A stretch of 64,000 bases of DNA from Pedobacter africanus (GCF_900176535.1 NZ_FWXT01000001.1:1550001-1614000), one strand, 5' to 3'; positions 17,631 to 26,407 are shown, numbered from the stretch's first letter. Translations and numbers: made by a program. The notes: generated from the sequence alone by a model not told the origin.

Positions 17631-18238
17631 TAGGTAAATTTAGGAAAGGTAACTTTATAACGAACCACAATTATTCTGAGTACAAATATAAATCCGATAA
17701 CGACAATAGTCGCCACATCATCTTTAACATCAAAATACTTTAAAGAATAATACAAAATCCCACCTAAAATACAGGCAGTAGCGTATACTTCTTTATGAAA
17801 AATAAGGGGTATGGTATTTAGAAGTGTATCCCTGATCACCCCTCCAAAACAGCCGGTAATGGTGCCCAGTGCTACGCATATTCCCGGACTTAAGCCAAAC
17901 ATCATTCCTTTTTGGATACCGAGCATAGTAAACAGGCCCAGGCCCATGGAGTCAAAAAGGAAAAGCGTGACTTTAAATTTCTTAATATGCGTCTTAAAAA
18001 AGATAGTTGCAATGCAGGTCAGCAAAATCAACAGGCAATAGTTTACGTCGCGCATCCAGGCTACGGGAGTATCTCCCAGTAGAAGATCCCTTACCGTTCC
18101 CCCACCAATTGAGGTTACAAAAGCGATGATCAGTACACCAAACGGGTCCAGCCTTCTTTGCATGGCCGCAAAGGTCCCCGATATCGCAAAAGCGATGGTC
18201 CCCAGTGTTTCAATGGTATCCATTGTACTTATCTGCAT
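17627..18238 (-). CDS. Trimeric intracellular cation (TRIC) channel family protein, UPF0126/YicG type
   Basis: A 203-residue membrane protein with about seven helices and the internal repeat of the UPF0126 family: SIGGGTVRDLLLG in the first half and GCFGGVIRDTLLN in the second, both with the glycine-rich bend and Arg-Asp. Prokaryotic members form trimeric cation channels; the physiological ion is unsure. It lies 12 bases after the VWA-like gene on the same strand and may share its transcript. Confidence 0.9.
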   Translation of the reverse strand: MQISTMDTIETLGTIAFAISGTFAAMQRRLDPFGVLIIAFVTSIGGGTVRDLLLGDTPVAWMRDVNYCLLILLTCIATIFFKTHIKKFKVTLFLFDSMGLGLFTMLGIQKGMMFGLSPGICVALGTITGCFGGVIRDTLLNTIPLIFHKEVYATACILGGILYYSLKYFDVKDDVATIVVIGFIFVLRIIVVRYKVTFPKFTY

Positions 18239-18250
18239 GGCATAAAGTCT

Positions 18251-20335
18251 TTAAATTTCTCCGTTTCTTTTTCTGAAGAACCATTCGAGGCCAAGCAAGC
18301 CTATAATCAAAGCAAACAGCCACTTAAAGTTAATCAATTCTTCGTATTTACGGTCTTCATAACTCAAAGTCCTGATCTGCTCATTTGTTTTTATGTTATT
18401 CAGCAATTTCAGCAGATCAGCCGGCATATACATTTTTCCCCCTGTTTGAACAGACATGGTACTTAATAGCTGATGATTGGCAACTGTTTGCTGGTATTCT
18501 GCCACCATCGCATTCACATAAAAAATGCCCTGCGCAGTATGCTTCTTATCTCCAAGCACCGTACTGGCTGTGTACGTATAATTACCCGGCGGGAGCGAGC
18601 TCGCATCCAGTTGATAAGCCACCTCTGTTCGGGAGAACAAAAATTTATACGCAACCCCATGATCATTTTTTAGTACCAACTCCACGTCTGGTTTATTTAC
18701 CGGAACATAACTATCATTATACAATACCGCGTTGAGTATAATGTTTTCATTTTCGTCAAAGGTATTTTTTGAAGTAAACACCTTAAATTTCCTTTTGTCG
18801 TCTTTTACAGAGAGATACTGAACTGTTTTTGATACCAGGCTGTTAAAGGCCATAGCGTCCTGCTGTCCTTCCGCTACTTCAGAAAGCTTCCACCTCCATA
18901 AACCCTCTCCTATTAAAAACCCGGTTTTCTTCCCGTTATCTGTCATAAAAAACAGCTGTGGGTAATCTGTATTGATTTTTCCTATCCGCTGCTGTAAGGC
19001 TACGGTTGCCTGTCCATTTACCAGTGGCTTATTAGCCGGTGCAGTTAAAGGGTCAAAACCCTCGACGTGTTTTACCATCACCGGGTCCAGCTCAAAGGCT
19101 GTAAATCCGGAGTTAACATGACTATAGCTTTCCTGAACAGTATTGCCACCGCTCAGGTTCACCTGCTGTTGTACCTGATTAAATGCTGCCAAATTACTTT
19201 GCGCGCCTACCACATACCACACGGCCGCATTTCCCAGCCTGAGCTTATTCATAAATGCAGTAGCATCGTACATTACAGATGGCAACTGATAAAGTATAAC
19301 CAACCCATAATCGGCAATATTAACCCCATTCAATTCTTCAGCCAGCACTACCTTAACTTCAAAATTTTTGTTCTGGGCTATTGCCTGCTTTAAAGCGGCA
19401 ATATCCGGGTGTGGCCCTGCAGCGGCAATAAGTATCTTTTGCCTGGCATCAATAACCTCTACAAAAAAGTGCTGTGTATTGTTCTTTTCAGAAGCTTCCC
19501 TACTTAGCGGACTCAGCTGTACAGTGTATTTCTGTAAGCCCAGCTTAGCTGCTTTAAGTTTTACGGTTACATTTTTTACAAAAGCGGCCGAATTGATCGG
19601 TACCCTTTCTTCATGTATCTTTTTGCCATTTTCCAGCACAGACAACACGGTCTCCTCGCCCTTGGCTTCAAAAGCCTGCACTTGTACATCGGCAGTAAAC
19701 TCATTGTTCAAATATACCAGGCTGTTGTGGTTCACGCCCGCAACCTGCAGGTCTTTTTTGGGAACGGTATCACCAAGAGCAATGGTATAAATGGGAGCCT
19801 TTAACTTATCCAGTTCGTAAAGCGGGCTCCCACCACGATTAAAAATACCGTCAGAAGCAATAATTACAGCTCCCACATTCCGGTTCAGATACTCATCATT
19901 TAGTTTGCTGATGAAACCAGCTGCATTGCTGAGCCTGCCTTTATTCGAAAAATCAAAACCATTTTTGATGCTGTCGGCAAAGCTATAAAGCTTAACCTCA
20001 TATTGTTCGGATAGCTTATCGGCCAGCAGCTTTATGTCCTGCTCATATTTTGCTTTATTGAACCCTGCTGGCACTATATTACCTACCGACAAAGAGTTGT
20101 CCTGCCCGATGATGATAATGGGTTTTTCGGGGGTATAAGAAACGCTCCTTATCAATGGAAAAAAAAGCAAAAAACCGATAGCCGTAACAGCTAAGGTACG
20201 CAATACTGCCAGTAAATAGCGCAGTTTCCTGCTGAGATGCCGGGTACCATTGTACAATAACCAGGCAAATAAAATTCCAGCCACCAGGCAGCCAAATAAG
20301 GTCAGCAAGCTATATATCGTCAATGAATCACTCAT
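18251..20335 (-). CDS. VWA-like membrane protein, unknown function
   Basis: A large membrane protein of 694 residues from 20335 (an ATG 11 codons upstream lies inside a palindrome). Two helices near the start (YSLLTLFGCLVAGILFAWLL; LRTLAVTAIGFLLFFPLI) lead into a von Willebrand A-like domain with the degenerate metal site GQDNSLSVG (about 85) and VIIASDGIFNRGGSPLY (about 160). A later domain looks glutamine-amidotransferase- or Ig-like, and a last helix (WLFALIIGLLGLEWFF) precedes a basic tail. Such proteins are common in Bacteroidetes; they recall BatA/BatB-type stress or envelope proteins, but the role is unknown. It is divergent from the L,D-transpeptidase gene. Confidence 0.85.
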   Translation of the reverse strand: MSDSLTIYSLLTLFGCLVAGILFAWLLYNGTRHLSRKLRYLLAVLRTLAVTAIGFLLFFPLIRSVSYTPEKPIIIIGQDNSLSVGNIVPAGFNKAKYEQDIKLLADKLSEQYEVKLYSFADSIKNGFDFSNKGRLSNAAGFISKLNDEYLNRNVGAVIIASDGIFNRGGSPLYELDKLKAPIYTIALGDTVPKKDLQVAGVNHNSLVYLNNEFTADVQVQAFEAKGEETVLSVLENGKKIHEERVPINSAAFVKNVTVKLKAAKLGLQKYTVQLSPLSREASEKNNTQHFFVEVIDARQKILIAAAGPHPDIAALKQAIAQNKNFEVKVVLAEELNGVNIADYGLVILYQLPSVMYDATAFMNKLRLGNAAVWYVVGAQSNLAAFNQVQQQVNLSGGNTVQESYSHVNSGFTAFELDPVMVKHVEGFDPLTAPANKPLVNGQATVALQQRIGKINTDYPQLFFMTDNGKKTGFLIGEGLWRWKLSEVAEGQQDAMAFNSLVSKTVQYLSVKDDKRKFKVFTSKNTFDENENIILNAVLYNDSYVPVNKPDVELVLKNDHGVAYKFLFSRTEVAYQLDASSLPPGNYTYTASTVLGDKKHTAQGIFYVNAMVAEYQQTVANHQLLSTMSVQTGGKMYMPADLLKLLNNIKTNEQIRTLSYEDRKYEELINFKWLFALIIGLLGLEWFFRKRNGEI

Positions 20336-20351
20336 GGGTATTTGGATAAAG

Positions 20352-20368
20352 ATGCTAAATTTTAGCAT
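20352..20368. promoter_or_regulatory. 17-bp perfect palindrome between divergent genes
   Basis: ATGCTAAA-T-TTTAGCAT is a perfect palindrome with one central base. It lies between the VWA-like gene (left) and the L,D-transpeptidase gene (right), 20 bases upstream of the -7 box of the latter. Its size and place suit an operator for a dimeric regulator; no such regulator is known from the sequence. Confidence 0.45.
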
Positions 20369-20388
20369 AAACTGCGAAGCATTTTATC

Positions 20389-20396
20389 TAAGTTTG
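20389..20396 (+). promoter_or_regulatory. -7 promoter element of the L,D-transpeptidase gene
   Basis: TAAGTTTG matches TAnnTTTG exactly, 21 bases before the ATG. No clear -33 TTTG is seen; the palindrome at 20352-20368 takes that place, so an activator may act here. Confidence 0.5.
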
Positions 20397-20417
20397 TTTA
20401 ACACATAAGGCTTAACC

Positions 20418-21152
20418 ATGAAATTCCTCTCTAAACTTATTTTATTGCTTACCATGACCATACCTGCATTTGCCCAGATGGGGTTTAAAACAGAACAGTT
20501 AAAATTTGATCGGGTAAGAACAGCCTATGCCGAAAAATGGCCTGGCTTACAAAAAGATTTGCAGGTTGCTGGGATAACAAGTACTTTCGAAATGTACATG
20601 GCTGCCTATAAAGCAGAGGGCAAACTGGAACTTTGGCTAAAAACAGACCGGCAAAAAACTTACCGGCTGTTTAAAAGCTATAATTTTTGTACACATTCCG
20701 GAACCCTTGGCCCTAAAGTAAAGGAAGGTGACCTGCAAACCCCAGAGGGCTTTTATCACATTAACGCCTTTAACCCCATGAGCAATTTCTATCTTTCTTT
20801 GGGTATAAACTATCCGAATGCAGTCGATAGATTAAGGAGCGGAAAGGAAAGAACCGGAGGCGACATTTACATTCATGGAAACTGTGTTACCGTAGGCTGC
20901 ATCCCTTTAACCGACGATAAGATCAAAGAAGTGTATGTACTGGCTGTAGAAGCGAAAAATGCAGGCCAACTCAAAATACCAGTACACATCTTCCCTTTTA
21001 AAATGACAAACTCAAACCTGAATAAGCAACTGCAGCGCTTTCCTCAGCAAAAAGGTCTCTGGACAAATCTGCAAAGTGGCTATGCTTATTTTGAGCAACA
21101 CAAACTTTTACCGGAGGTTAGCATAAAGGCAGGTCAGTACCTGTTCAATTGA
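20418..21152 (+). CDS. L,D-transpeptidase family protein (YafK type)
   Basis: A 244-residue exported protein with signal peptide ending in PAFAQ (about residue 20). The YkuD domain (about 70-200) holds the catalytic motif IHGNCVTVGCIPL, with the His and the nucleophile Cys in the usual HxN...GC spacing, and the substrate block LGPKVKEGDLQTPEGFY. Enzymes of this family cut or form links between peptidoglycan and peptides or lipoproteins in the periplasm; YafK of E. coli cuts the Braun lipoprotein link. The exact reaction here is not known. Confidence 0.92.
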   Translation: MKFLSKLILLLTMTIPAFAQMGFKTEQLKFDRVRTAYAEKWPGLQKDLQVAGITSTFEMYMAAYKAEGKLELWLKTDRQKTYRLFKSYNFCTHSGTLGPKVKEGDLQTPEGFYHINAFNPMSNFYLSLGINYPNAVDRLRSGKERTGGDIYIHGNCVTVGCIPLTDDKIKEVYVLAVEAKNAGQLKIPVHIFPFKMTNSNLNKQLQRFPQQKGLWTNLQSGYAYFEQHKLLPEVSIKAGQYLFN

Positions 21153-21194
21153 TACTCCGCTTTCTTCCCCTTGAAGTAACAAACTATGCTAAGA

Positions 21195-22499
21195 TTATAA
21201 CGGTGCAGTCCCGTTTCTGAACACCTTTGCATTTCTCCATTTTACAACGGCCTGGCCGGTCTTCATTGTTCCATAATTGCCGTATTTCATATAATTGGTC
21301 ACAGGTTCGGTATCCACCAGCTCTGCCTTTTTTACCCCGTTAATGTAAATGATAATCTTTGCACCTTTGTCTTCCTGTAAATGGATCACATTTACCCTGA
21401 CCTCCGCGTTGTAAATATCTGTTACAAGGGTTTGGCCAAGCCCTCTTAGCGATCCTCCGGAGGCAGCATAGCCTCTGATCATCATCTGCGTTGCCCCTTC
21501 AATGCTTCCGAAGATCTGCATCACACATTCATCATTTAAAGGAGAGTAAATGGTAAGGTAGCCCTGGAACTGCCGGCTCCCGATTGAATAATCGTCGTGT
21601 ATCCTGATTTCCGAGCGGTTAGACTGTGTAGTTAAAATCCGGAAGGTTTCGTCTCCGGTAGCACTTTGATAGTTATAGTCGGCACAGATCGGACTGCCAA
21701 CAGACTTATAAGCTGTCCAGTTAAATATCTGCAAACCCGCAGCATCATCAAGGTGGATTTTACGCAAAGGCGAGTATTCTACCCATCCGCTCCCCAGCGG
21801 TGCATCTGCTGCCGTTCCGCCCCCCGGCTGCGCCGGATTGGCTTCAACAGGCTCATAGGCAGTATAAAAAGTATCAATAGCGCCTATTGGCTTATACAAG
21901 GTGCGATATTCAAACACCCCCGCTTTTTTAAAATTAGTTAAGGTAGTTGTACTTACAAAGGGTGTTACAGCTACAGTCTGAGCCACATCTGCAGCATTTG
22001 TATATTTTATTTCTGTACCAATTACCTCTGTGGCAGCACTGTTCCAGGAAATCGAAACAGTACTTTCAGTCTCATTAAACACAGTACCTTTAATTCCCCT
22101 GTTGTTCAAACCCTCTTCGTAAATTTCTCCCAGCACCTTCCCTTTTACGGTCATTTTATCAGAAACATTTCCCTTACTGTTATAGGCATAGACTGTAAAA
22201 TCGTACGTTCCTTCATCCAAATTACTTATAAGCACCTCCATCTGATTTTTGCCTGGCGTTACAGCCGCTTCTGCAGATTCTTTTTCAGCATTCCAATACA
22301 CACGGCATTTCTGGATATCGGCATTTCCCGTCAACGTCCATCCCAATTTTATCCTGGTTTTTCCGGTGTAGCTGGTTAAGTTGCCAACTTTTGCAGGCTT
22401 CCCGTTTTCATCAACAGGGTTGTTTTTTTTCTTGCAGGCGGTACCAAGCATGCTCATTATGGCTACTGGCAGTACTAATTTTAAATAGCTTGTTTTCAT
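21195..22499 (-). CDS. DUF4998 lipoprotein with a C-terminal PL7-like (ConA-fold) domain
   Basis: A 434-residue protein. The N-terminus MKTSYLKLVLPVAIMSMLGTA ends at the lipobox GTAC. The first half (about 30-215) is of the DUF4998 type (TRIKLGWTLTGNADIQKCRVYW). From about 235 a jelly-roll-like domain shows spaced motifs like family 7 alginate lyases: NRSEIRIHDD (for RxELR), VMQIFGS (for QIH) and YMKYGNYG (for YxKAGxY). The QIH histidine is replaced by Phe, so it may bind rather than cut uronic-acid polymers. It is a distant paralogue of the DUF4998 protein at 1-972. The lyase link is from motif reading only. Confidence 0.75.
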   Translation of the reverse strand: MKTSYLKLVLPVAIMSMLGTACKKKNNPVDENGKPAKVGNLTSYTGKTRIKLGWTLTGNADIQKCRVYWNAEKESAEAAVTPGKNQMEVLISNLDEGTYDFTVYAYNSKGNVSDKMTVKGKVLGEIYEEGLNNRGIKGTVFNETESTVSISWNSAATEVIGTEIKYTNAADVAQTVAVTPFVSTTTLTNFKKAGVFEYRTLYKPIGAIDTFYTAYEPVEANPAQPGGGTAADAPLGSGWVEYSPLRKIHLDDAAGLQIFNWTAYKSVGSPICADYNYQSATGDETFRILTTQSNRSEIRIHDDYSIGSRQFQGYLTIYSPLNDECVMQIFGSIEGATQMMIRGYAASGGSLRGLGQTLVTDIYNAEVRVNVIHLQEDKGAKIIIYINGVKKAELVDTEPVTNYMKYGNYGTMKTGQAVVKWRNAKVFRNGTAPL

Positions 22500-22592
22500 A
22501 GTTAAAATTCTGGTTTTCTGATAATACGGATAGAAAGAGAAAATTCCCTGCTCGTAAAGCCATTTGAGGGAAATAGCCTGGACTTACCCAAT

Positions 22593-22622
22593 AAAAAAGC
22601 CATCCGGAAATTCCGGACGGCT
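22593..22622 (-). terminator. Intrinsic terminator after fabG
   Basis: On the minus strand, an 11-bp stem with one A-C mismatch (AGCC/GGCT outer, TCCGGAA/TTCCGGA inner) is followed by six T residues. It lies just beyond the fabG stop. Confidence 0.9.
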
Positions 22623-22645
22623 CCCATTAAATAATAAAAAATTTC

Positions 22646-23389
22646 TTATAACATCCCGCCGCAAACAGACAGTACTTGTCCGGTAACATACGCGCTCATG
22701 TCAGATGCCAGGAATACGCAGGCATTTGCTACGTCTTCTGTTTCACCGGCCCGTTTCAAAGGAATTGCCTCCACCCAGCCCTCTACCTGCTTAGGATCTA
22801 GCACATCGGTCATTTCGGTACGGATAAAGCCCGGGGCAATTACGTTTGTACGGATGTTACGTGAGCCTAACTCTTTGGCCAGTGATTTAGAGAAGCCAAT
22901 GATTCCGGCTTTTGAAGCCGCATAGTTGGCCTGTCCGCCATTTCCCTGTACACCTACAACAGAACTCATGTTAATGATGGATCCCTTACGCGCTTTCATC
23001 ATCACCTTAGAAGCCGCCTTACAGACGTTAAAAACAGACTTCAGGTTTACGTTGATCACATCGTCCCAGTTTTCTTCGCTCATGCGCATCAACAGGCCGT
23101 CTTTAGTAATTCCTGCATTATTGACTACGATATCCAATGCTCCGAAATCGGCAACGATAGCATTGACCAGCTGATCTGCTTCATCAAATTTAGAAGCATC
23201 GGAACGGTAGCCCTTTACTTTAGTACCAAAGCTTTGCAACTCCTGCTCCAAAGCCAGTCCTTTTTCAACTGAAGATAAATAGGTAAAGGCTACATTAGCA
23301 CCTTGCTCAGCAAATTTCTCTGCTATTTTCCTACCTATTCCTTTAGATGCACCGGTAACCAGTGCCGTTTTTCCTTCTAATAATTTCAT
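22646..23389 (-). CDS. fabG: 3-oxoacyl-[acyl-carrier-protein] reductase
   Basis: A 247-residue short-chain dehydrogenase. It has the NADPH motif TGASKGIG, NNAGITKDGLL, catalytic Ser in NMSSVVG and the YxxxK pair in NYAASKAGI, with a C-terminal VTGQVLSVCGGML typical of FabG. It reduces 3-oxoacyl-ACP in fatty acid synthesis. No promoter element lies in the 35 bases before it, so it is probably transcribed with the polyamine genes aguB-bla-aguA upstream. It ends at an intrinsic terminator. Confidence 0.96.
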   Translation of the reverse strand: MKLLEGKTALVTGASKGIGRKIAEKFAEQGANVAFTYLSSVEKGLALEQELQSFGTKVKGYRSDASKFDEADQLVNAIVADFGALDIVVNNAGITKDGLLMRMSEENWDDVINVNLKSVFNVCKAASKVMMKARKGSIINMSSVVGVQGNGGQANYAASKAGIIGFSKSLAKELGSRNIRTNVIAPGFIRTEMTDVLDPKQVEGWVEAIPLKRAGETEDVANACVFLASDMSAYVTGQVLSVCGGML

Positions 23390-23424
23390 TCGTTTTTTCT
23401 AATAAGTATTTGGTTATAGATCTG

Positions 23425-24480
23425 TTACTTCTTTATTGCCGGTTCCTGCTGGCTCAGGCAATGAAAACTGCCCAATCCCCAGATGATATCTGTCGAATCA
23501 ATCCCCACAACTTTCCTGTCGGGAAACACGCCTTGAATAATCTCTAATGCCTTTTCATCGTTCACATCTCTAAAGGTAGGCACTACAACAGCTGCATTTG
23601 CAATGTAAAAGTTTGCATAGGAAGCCGGCAGGCGGGTATCTTCATGAATTACCGGTGAAGGCATAGGCAATTCAACAATATTCAGTGCTTTGCCATTCAG
23701 TAGGCGCATTGCTTTCAGGGCCTCCAGGTTTTCCTGCAGCAGCAGATAGTTTTCGTCCAGCGGATTACTTTCTACAACTGTTAAAACGGTGTCTTCGTTC
23801 ACAAAACGGGTAATGTCATCTATATGCCCATCTGTATCATCGCCTACAATTCCATCTCCAAGCCACAAAACCTGTTCTGCACCATAAAATTCGAGCAGGT
23901 ACTGCTCTATCTGTTCCTTGGTCAGATGCGGGTTCCTGTTTTCGTTCAGCAGGCAGGCCGTGGTTGTTAAAATGGTGCCCGCACCGTTAAACTCTACCGA
24001 GCCTCCTTCCATAACTATATCGGGGGTAAACAAAGGCAGGTTAAAATGTTTAGCAATTTTAGTGGGAATCACATCATCCAGGTCAAATGGCGGATACTTA
24101 CCTCCCCAGGCATTATACCCCCAATCAACCACTGCCTTTTCCTTACCTTTCAATACAAATGCAGGGCCATGGTCACGGCACCAGGCGTCATTGCTTTCAT
24201 TAAAATAAAACTCAACCTGGCTTAAATGTGCACCTACCTTTTGCAGATGTGCTATCGCATCGGCTTTCATGGCTTCATCTCGTACATTGATACGCACTTT
24301 TTCGCCTTCAGCTATCGCCTTTATAAAGGCACAGTAAGGTTCGTAGATCGTCTCAATCTTTCCAGGCCAGGAGGCTTCTTTATGTGGCCAGCTCAGCCAG
24401 GTGGCCTCGTGTTCTGCCCACTCGGCAGGAAAACTATATCCTGTTTTTTTGGGGGTATCTGAAAAATTTATCGCTGTCAA
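23425..24480 (-). CDS. aguA: Agmatine deiminase
   Basis: A 351-residue enzyme of the guanidino-modifying (PPAD) superfamily. It turns agmatine into N-carbamoylputrescine and ammonia. Motifs present are WPHKEASWPG, CRDHGPAFV, VMEGGSVEFNG, DGHIDDITRFV and the C-terminal catalytic Cys in LGSFHCLSQQEPA. It overlaps the beta-lactamase gene by four bases, and aguB, which uses its product, lies on the other side of that gene. Its role is putrescine synthesis from agmatine. Confidence 0.97.
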   Translation of the reverse strand: MTAINFSDTPKKTGYSFPAEWAEHEATWLSWPHKEASWPGKIETIYEPYCAFIKAIAEGEKVRINVRDEAMKADAIAHLQKVGAHLSQVEFYFNESNDAWCRDHGPAFVLKGKEKAVVDWGYNAWGGKYPPFDLDDVIPTKIAKHFNLPLFTPDIVMEGGSVEFNGAGTILTTTACLLNENRNPHLTKEQIEQYLLEFYGAEQVLWLGDGIVGDDTDGHIDDITRFVNEDTVLTVVESNPLDENYLLLQENLEALKAMRLLNGKALNIVELPMPSPVIHEDTRLPASYANFYIANAAVVVPTFRDVNDEKALEIIQGVFPDRKVVGIDSTDIIWGLGSFHCLSQQEPAIKK

Positions 24481-25196
24481 AGGTTATTTTTTTTAAGTAG
24501 TTCCAAAGTATGATCCAAAGCTCCTGGAGCTTGCCAGCTATCGTGCCCTGCAACCACGAGACGGATCATTTTATAATTGTTTTTTATCGCCAGGATCGTT
24601 TTCGGCCATGCAGTCAGGTCAGCATCGCCAACAAACCCCAGATCCGTTACAGCTGCACTTTTAATTAAACAGCCACCATCCAGCACTTTATATTCCGGAA
24701 ACCAGACCACCAGATTGTCTTTTGTATGACCTGCACCAAAATAATCAAGCTGAAATTTTTCACCACCAATATCAAACTTTGCTCCCTTTTTAAAAGCATT
24801 TGAAGCAAGAGGTTTGTTTTCGGCCTTTAAGATGGCATTGGTTTGCTCCGAAGCATAGGTCGGGATCCCTTTCCGGTTAAAAAACCCAAATCCACCGGCA
24901 CGGTCTTCATGAGAATGCGTTGCAAAAACCATGATCACCTTTAAACGATGCTTCTTTTCTATAGAATCCAATAACGGTTGGTTTTGCGTCTGGTCCCAAG
25001 GTGTATCAAATAAAACCACGCCCTTCCTGGTAATCAGATATAGGGCATTAGCCGAGACCGTTTCGCCTTTATAGCTATGGTATGTGGTATACACACACAG
25101 CCGCTTATTTACAGGTATGATTTCCAGCTTTTGTGCGTATACAGAAAAAACCAGAAATAACAGCAGCAGGCAAGTCAGCAGGCTAATCCTCATCAA
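24477..25196 (-). CDS. Subclass B1 metallo-beta-lactamase
   Basis: A 239-residue exported protein (signal peptide to about 20, VFSVYAQ). The metallo-beta-lactamase fold has the full B1 zinc set: ATHSHEDRAGG (H116, H118, D120), GAGHTKDN (H196), GGCLIKS (Cys221 with Lys224) and VAGHD (H263). Cys221 plus three His defines subclass B1; the Lys is the usual carboxylate contact of B1 enzymes. Such enzymes hydrolyse penicillins, cephalosporins and carbapenems in the periplasm. Chromosomal B1 enzymes are known in Bacteroidetes, including Pedobacter. It overlaps aguB and aguA at both ends. Activity on drugs is inferred, not shown. Confidence 0.88.
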   Translation of the reverse strand: MMRISLLTCLLLLFLVFSVYAQKLEIIPVNKRLCVYTTYHSYKGETVSANALYLITRKGVVLFDTPWDQTQNQPLLDSIEKKHRLKVIMVFATHSHEDRAGGFGFFNRKGIPTYASEQTNAILKAENKPLASNAFKKGAKFDIGGEKFQLDYFGAGHTKDNLVVWFPEYKVLDGGCLIKSAAVTDLGFVGDADLTAWPKTILAIKNNYKMIRLVVAGHDSWQAPGALDHTLELLKKNNL

Positions 25197-26058
25197 TATA
25201 CCTTTTTGTAATTGGCTGATAAGAGTCTATTCTGCGGTCTCTCAGGAAAGGCCAGTGCTTACGAAAGAAATCTGATTCAGACAGGTCTAACGTAACCACT
25301 TCTGTTTCTTCATTTTCATGCGAAGCCAGGTAAAGGATCCTCCCCTGGGCATTTGTGGCAAAGCTGCCTCCCCAGAATTTCATGGCACCGTCCTGCTCAA
25401 AACCTACACGGTTAACGCTTACAACCGGGACACCATTGGCCACTGCATGCGAACGCTGAATGGTTTGCCAGGCGTTATATTGATCTTTGTTTGTTTCCTC
25501 ATCCTGATCCGTTGCCCAGCCAATAGCTGTTGGATAGAACAAGATATCCGCACCCATCAGTGCAGTAATACGCGATGCTTCAGGATACCACTGGTCCCAG
25601 CAGATCAGGATACCAATTTTTGCAAATTTGGTCTGAAACACCTTATAACCCAGGTCGCCTGGAGTAAAATAGAATTTTTCGTAATAGGCAGGATCATCAG
25701 GAATGTGCATTTTGCGGTATTTACCCAGATAGGCACCATCCGCATCCAATACCGCTGTGGTATTGTGGTATAACCCTTCAGCACGTTTTTCAAATAAAGA
25801 AGCAATAATTACGACTCCAAGTTCTTTTGCCACAACCTGCAAAGCATCGGTTGAAGGACCAGGAATGGCCTCTGCCAGATCGAAGTTATCATAATCTTCA
25901 ACATCACAAAAATACAATGAAGTAAAAAGCTCCTGCAGGCACACAATCTGAGCACCTTTTGCTGCAGCTTCCCTGACTTTTAAAATCGCCTTATCTAAAT
26001 TTTCCTGTTTATCAGCGGTGCAGCTCATCTGCACCAGTCCTACCTGTACTTTAGCCAT
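25183..26058 (-). CDS. aguB: N-carbamoylputrescine amidase
   Basis: A 291-residue carbon-nitrogen hydrolase of the nitrilase superfamily. The catalytic triad is seen: Glu in CLQELFTSLYF, Lys in KYRKMHIPDDP and Cys in LICWDQWYPEA. The blocks PGDLGYKVF and DRRIDSYQPI are typical of N-carbamoylputrescine amidases. It splits N-carbamoylputrescine into putrescine, CO2 and ammonia, the step after AguA. It is first in the operon aguB-beta-lactamase-aguA-(fabG), with a -7 element at 26083-26090. Confidence 0.96.
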   Translation of the reverse strand: MAKVQVGLVQMSCTADKQENLDKAILKVREAAAKGAQIVCLQELFTSLYFCDVEDYDNFDLAEAIPGPSTDALQVVAKELGVVIIASLFEKRAEGLYHNTTAVLDADGAYLGKYRKMHIPDDPAYYEKFYFTPGDLGYKVFQTKFAKIGILICWDQWYPEASRITALMGADILFYPTAIGWATDQDEETNKDQYNAWQTIQRSHAVANGVPVVSVNRVGFEQDGAMKFWGGSFATNAQGRILYLASHENEETEVVTLDLSESDFFRKHWPFLRDRRIDSYQPITKRYIDED

Positions 26059-26082
26059 TCTTTATCAAAAAATAATTTGATG

Positions 26083-26090
26083 CAAAGTTA
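26083..26090 (-). promoter_or_regulatory. -7 promoter element of the aguB operon
   Basis: TAACTTTG on the minus strand matches TAnnTTTG exactly, 25 bases before the aguB start. The -33 side has only TTG-like matches at less than ideal distance. Confidence 0.45.
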
Positions 26091-26105
26091 GCCAAAAAAA
26101 ATAAA

Positions 26106-26309
26106 TCAAGAGGCAATACTTTCCTTGTACTCCTGCTGCAGTTCAAACAGGCATTTTGCACACAAACAGCCTTCATAAAGCTCGCTGATATATTGTACTT
26201 CGTTCAGGTTTAACTGAACCACGCTGCACTGGCATTTGGTATACGAATTGGCCTTGCACTCTATGGGAGTGCCACAACGTTCGCAAGGTATAATTTCATG
26301 TTTCGCCAT
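26106..26309 (-). CDS. Cysteine-rich CWC family protein
   Basis: A 67-residue protein with seven or more Cys: IPCERCGTPIECKA, YTKCQCSVVQL and GCLCAKCLFELQ. The pattern fits the small CWC family, thought to bind zinc. Such proteins are common next to metabolic genes in Bacteroidetes; their role is unknown. A -7 box (26318-26325) gives a leader of only a few bases. Confidence 0.85.
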   Translation of the reverse strand: MAKHEIIPCERCGTPIECKANSYTKCQCSVVQLNLNEVQYISELYEGCLCAKCLFELQQEYKESIAS

Positions 26310-26317
26310 TACAGCTA

Positions 26318-26350
26318 CAAAGATACGATTTCATCTGCCTGCTTATACAA
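26318..26350 (-). promoter_or_regulatory. Promoter of the CWC protein gene
   Basis: An exact -7 TATCTTTG (minus strand, 26318-26325), with a TTG at 26348-26350, 22 bases upstream. The -7 box ends only nine bases before the ATG, which suggests an almost leaderless transcript. Confidence 0.45.
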
Positions 26351-26354
26351 CAAA

Positions 26355-26384
26355 AAAGGAGTAAGAATTGCTCCTTACTCCTTT
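26355..26384 (-). terminator. Intrinsic terminator after nrdA
   Basis: An 11-bp perfect stem (26355-26365 with 26374-26384) with an 8-base loop; on the minus strand it runs into six T residues. It lies 24 bases after the nrdA stop. Confidence 0.9.
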
Positions 26385-26407
26385 GGCGATATATTCAATC
26401 TGAATGA

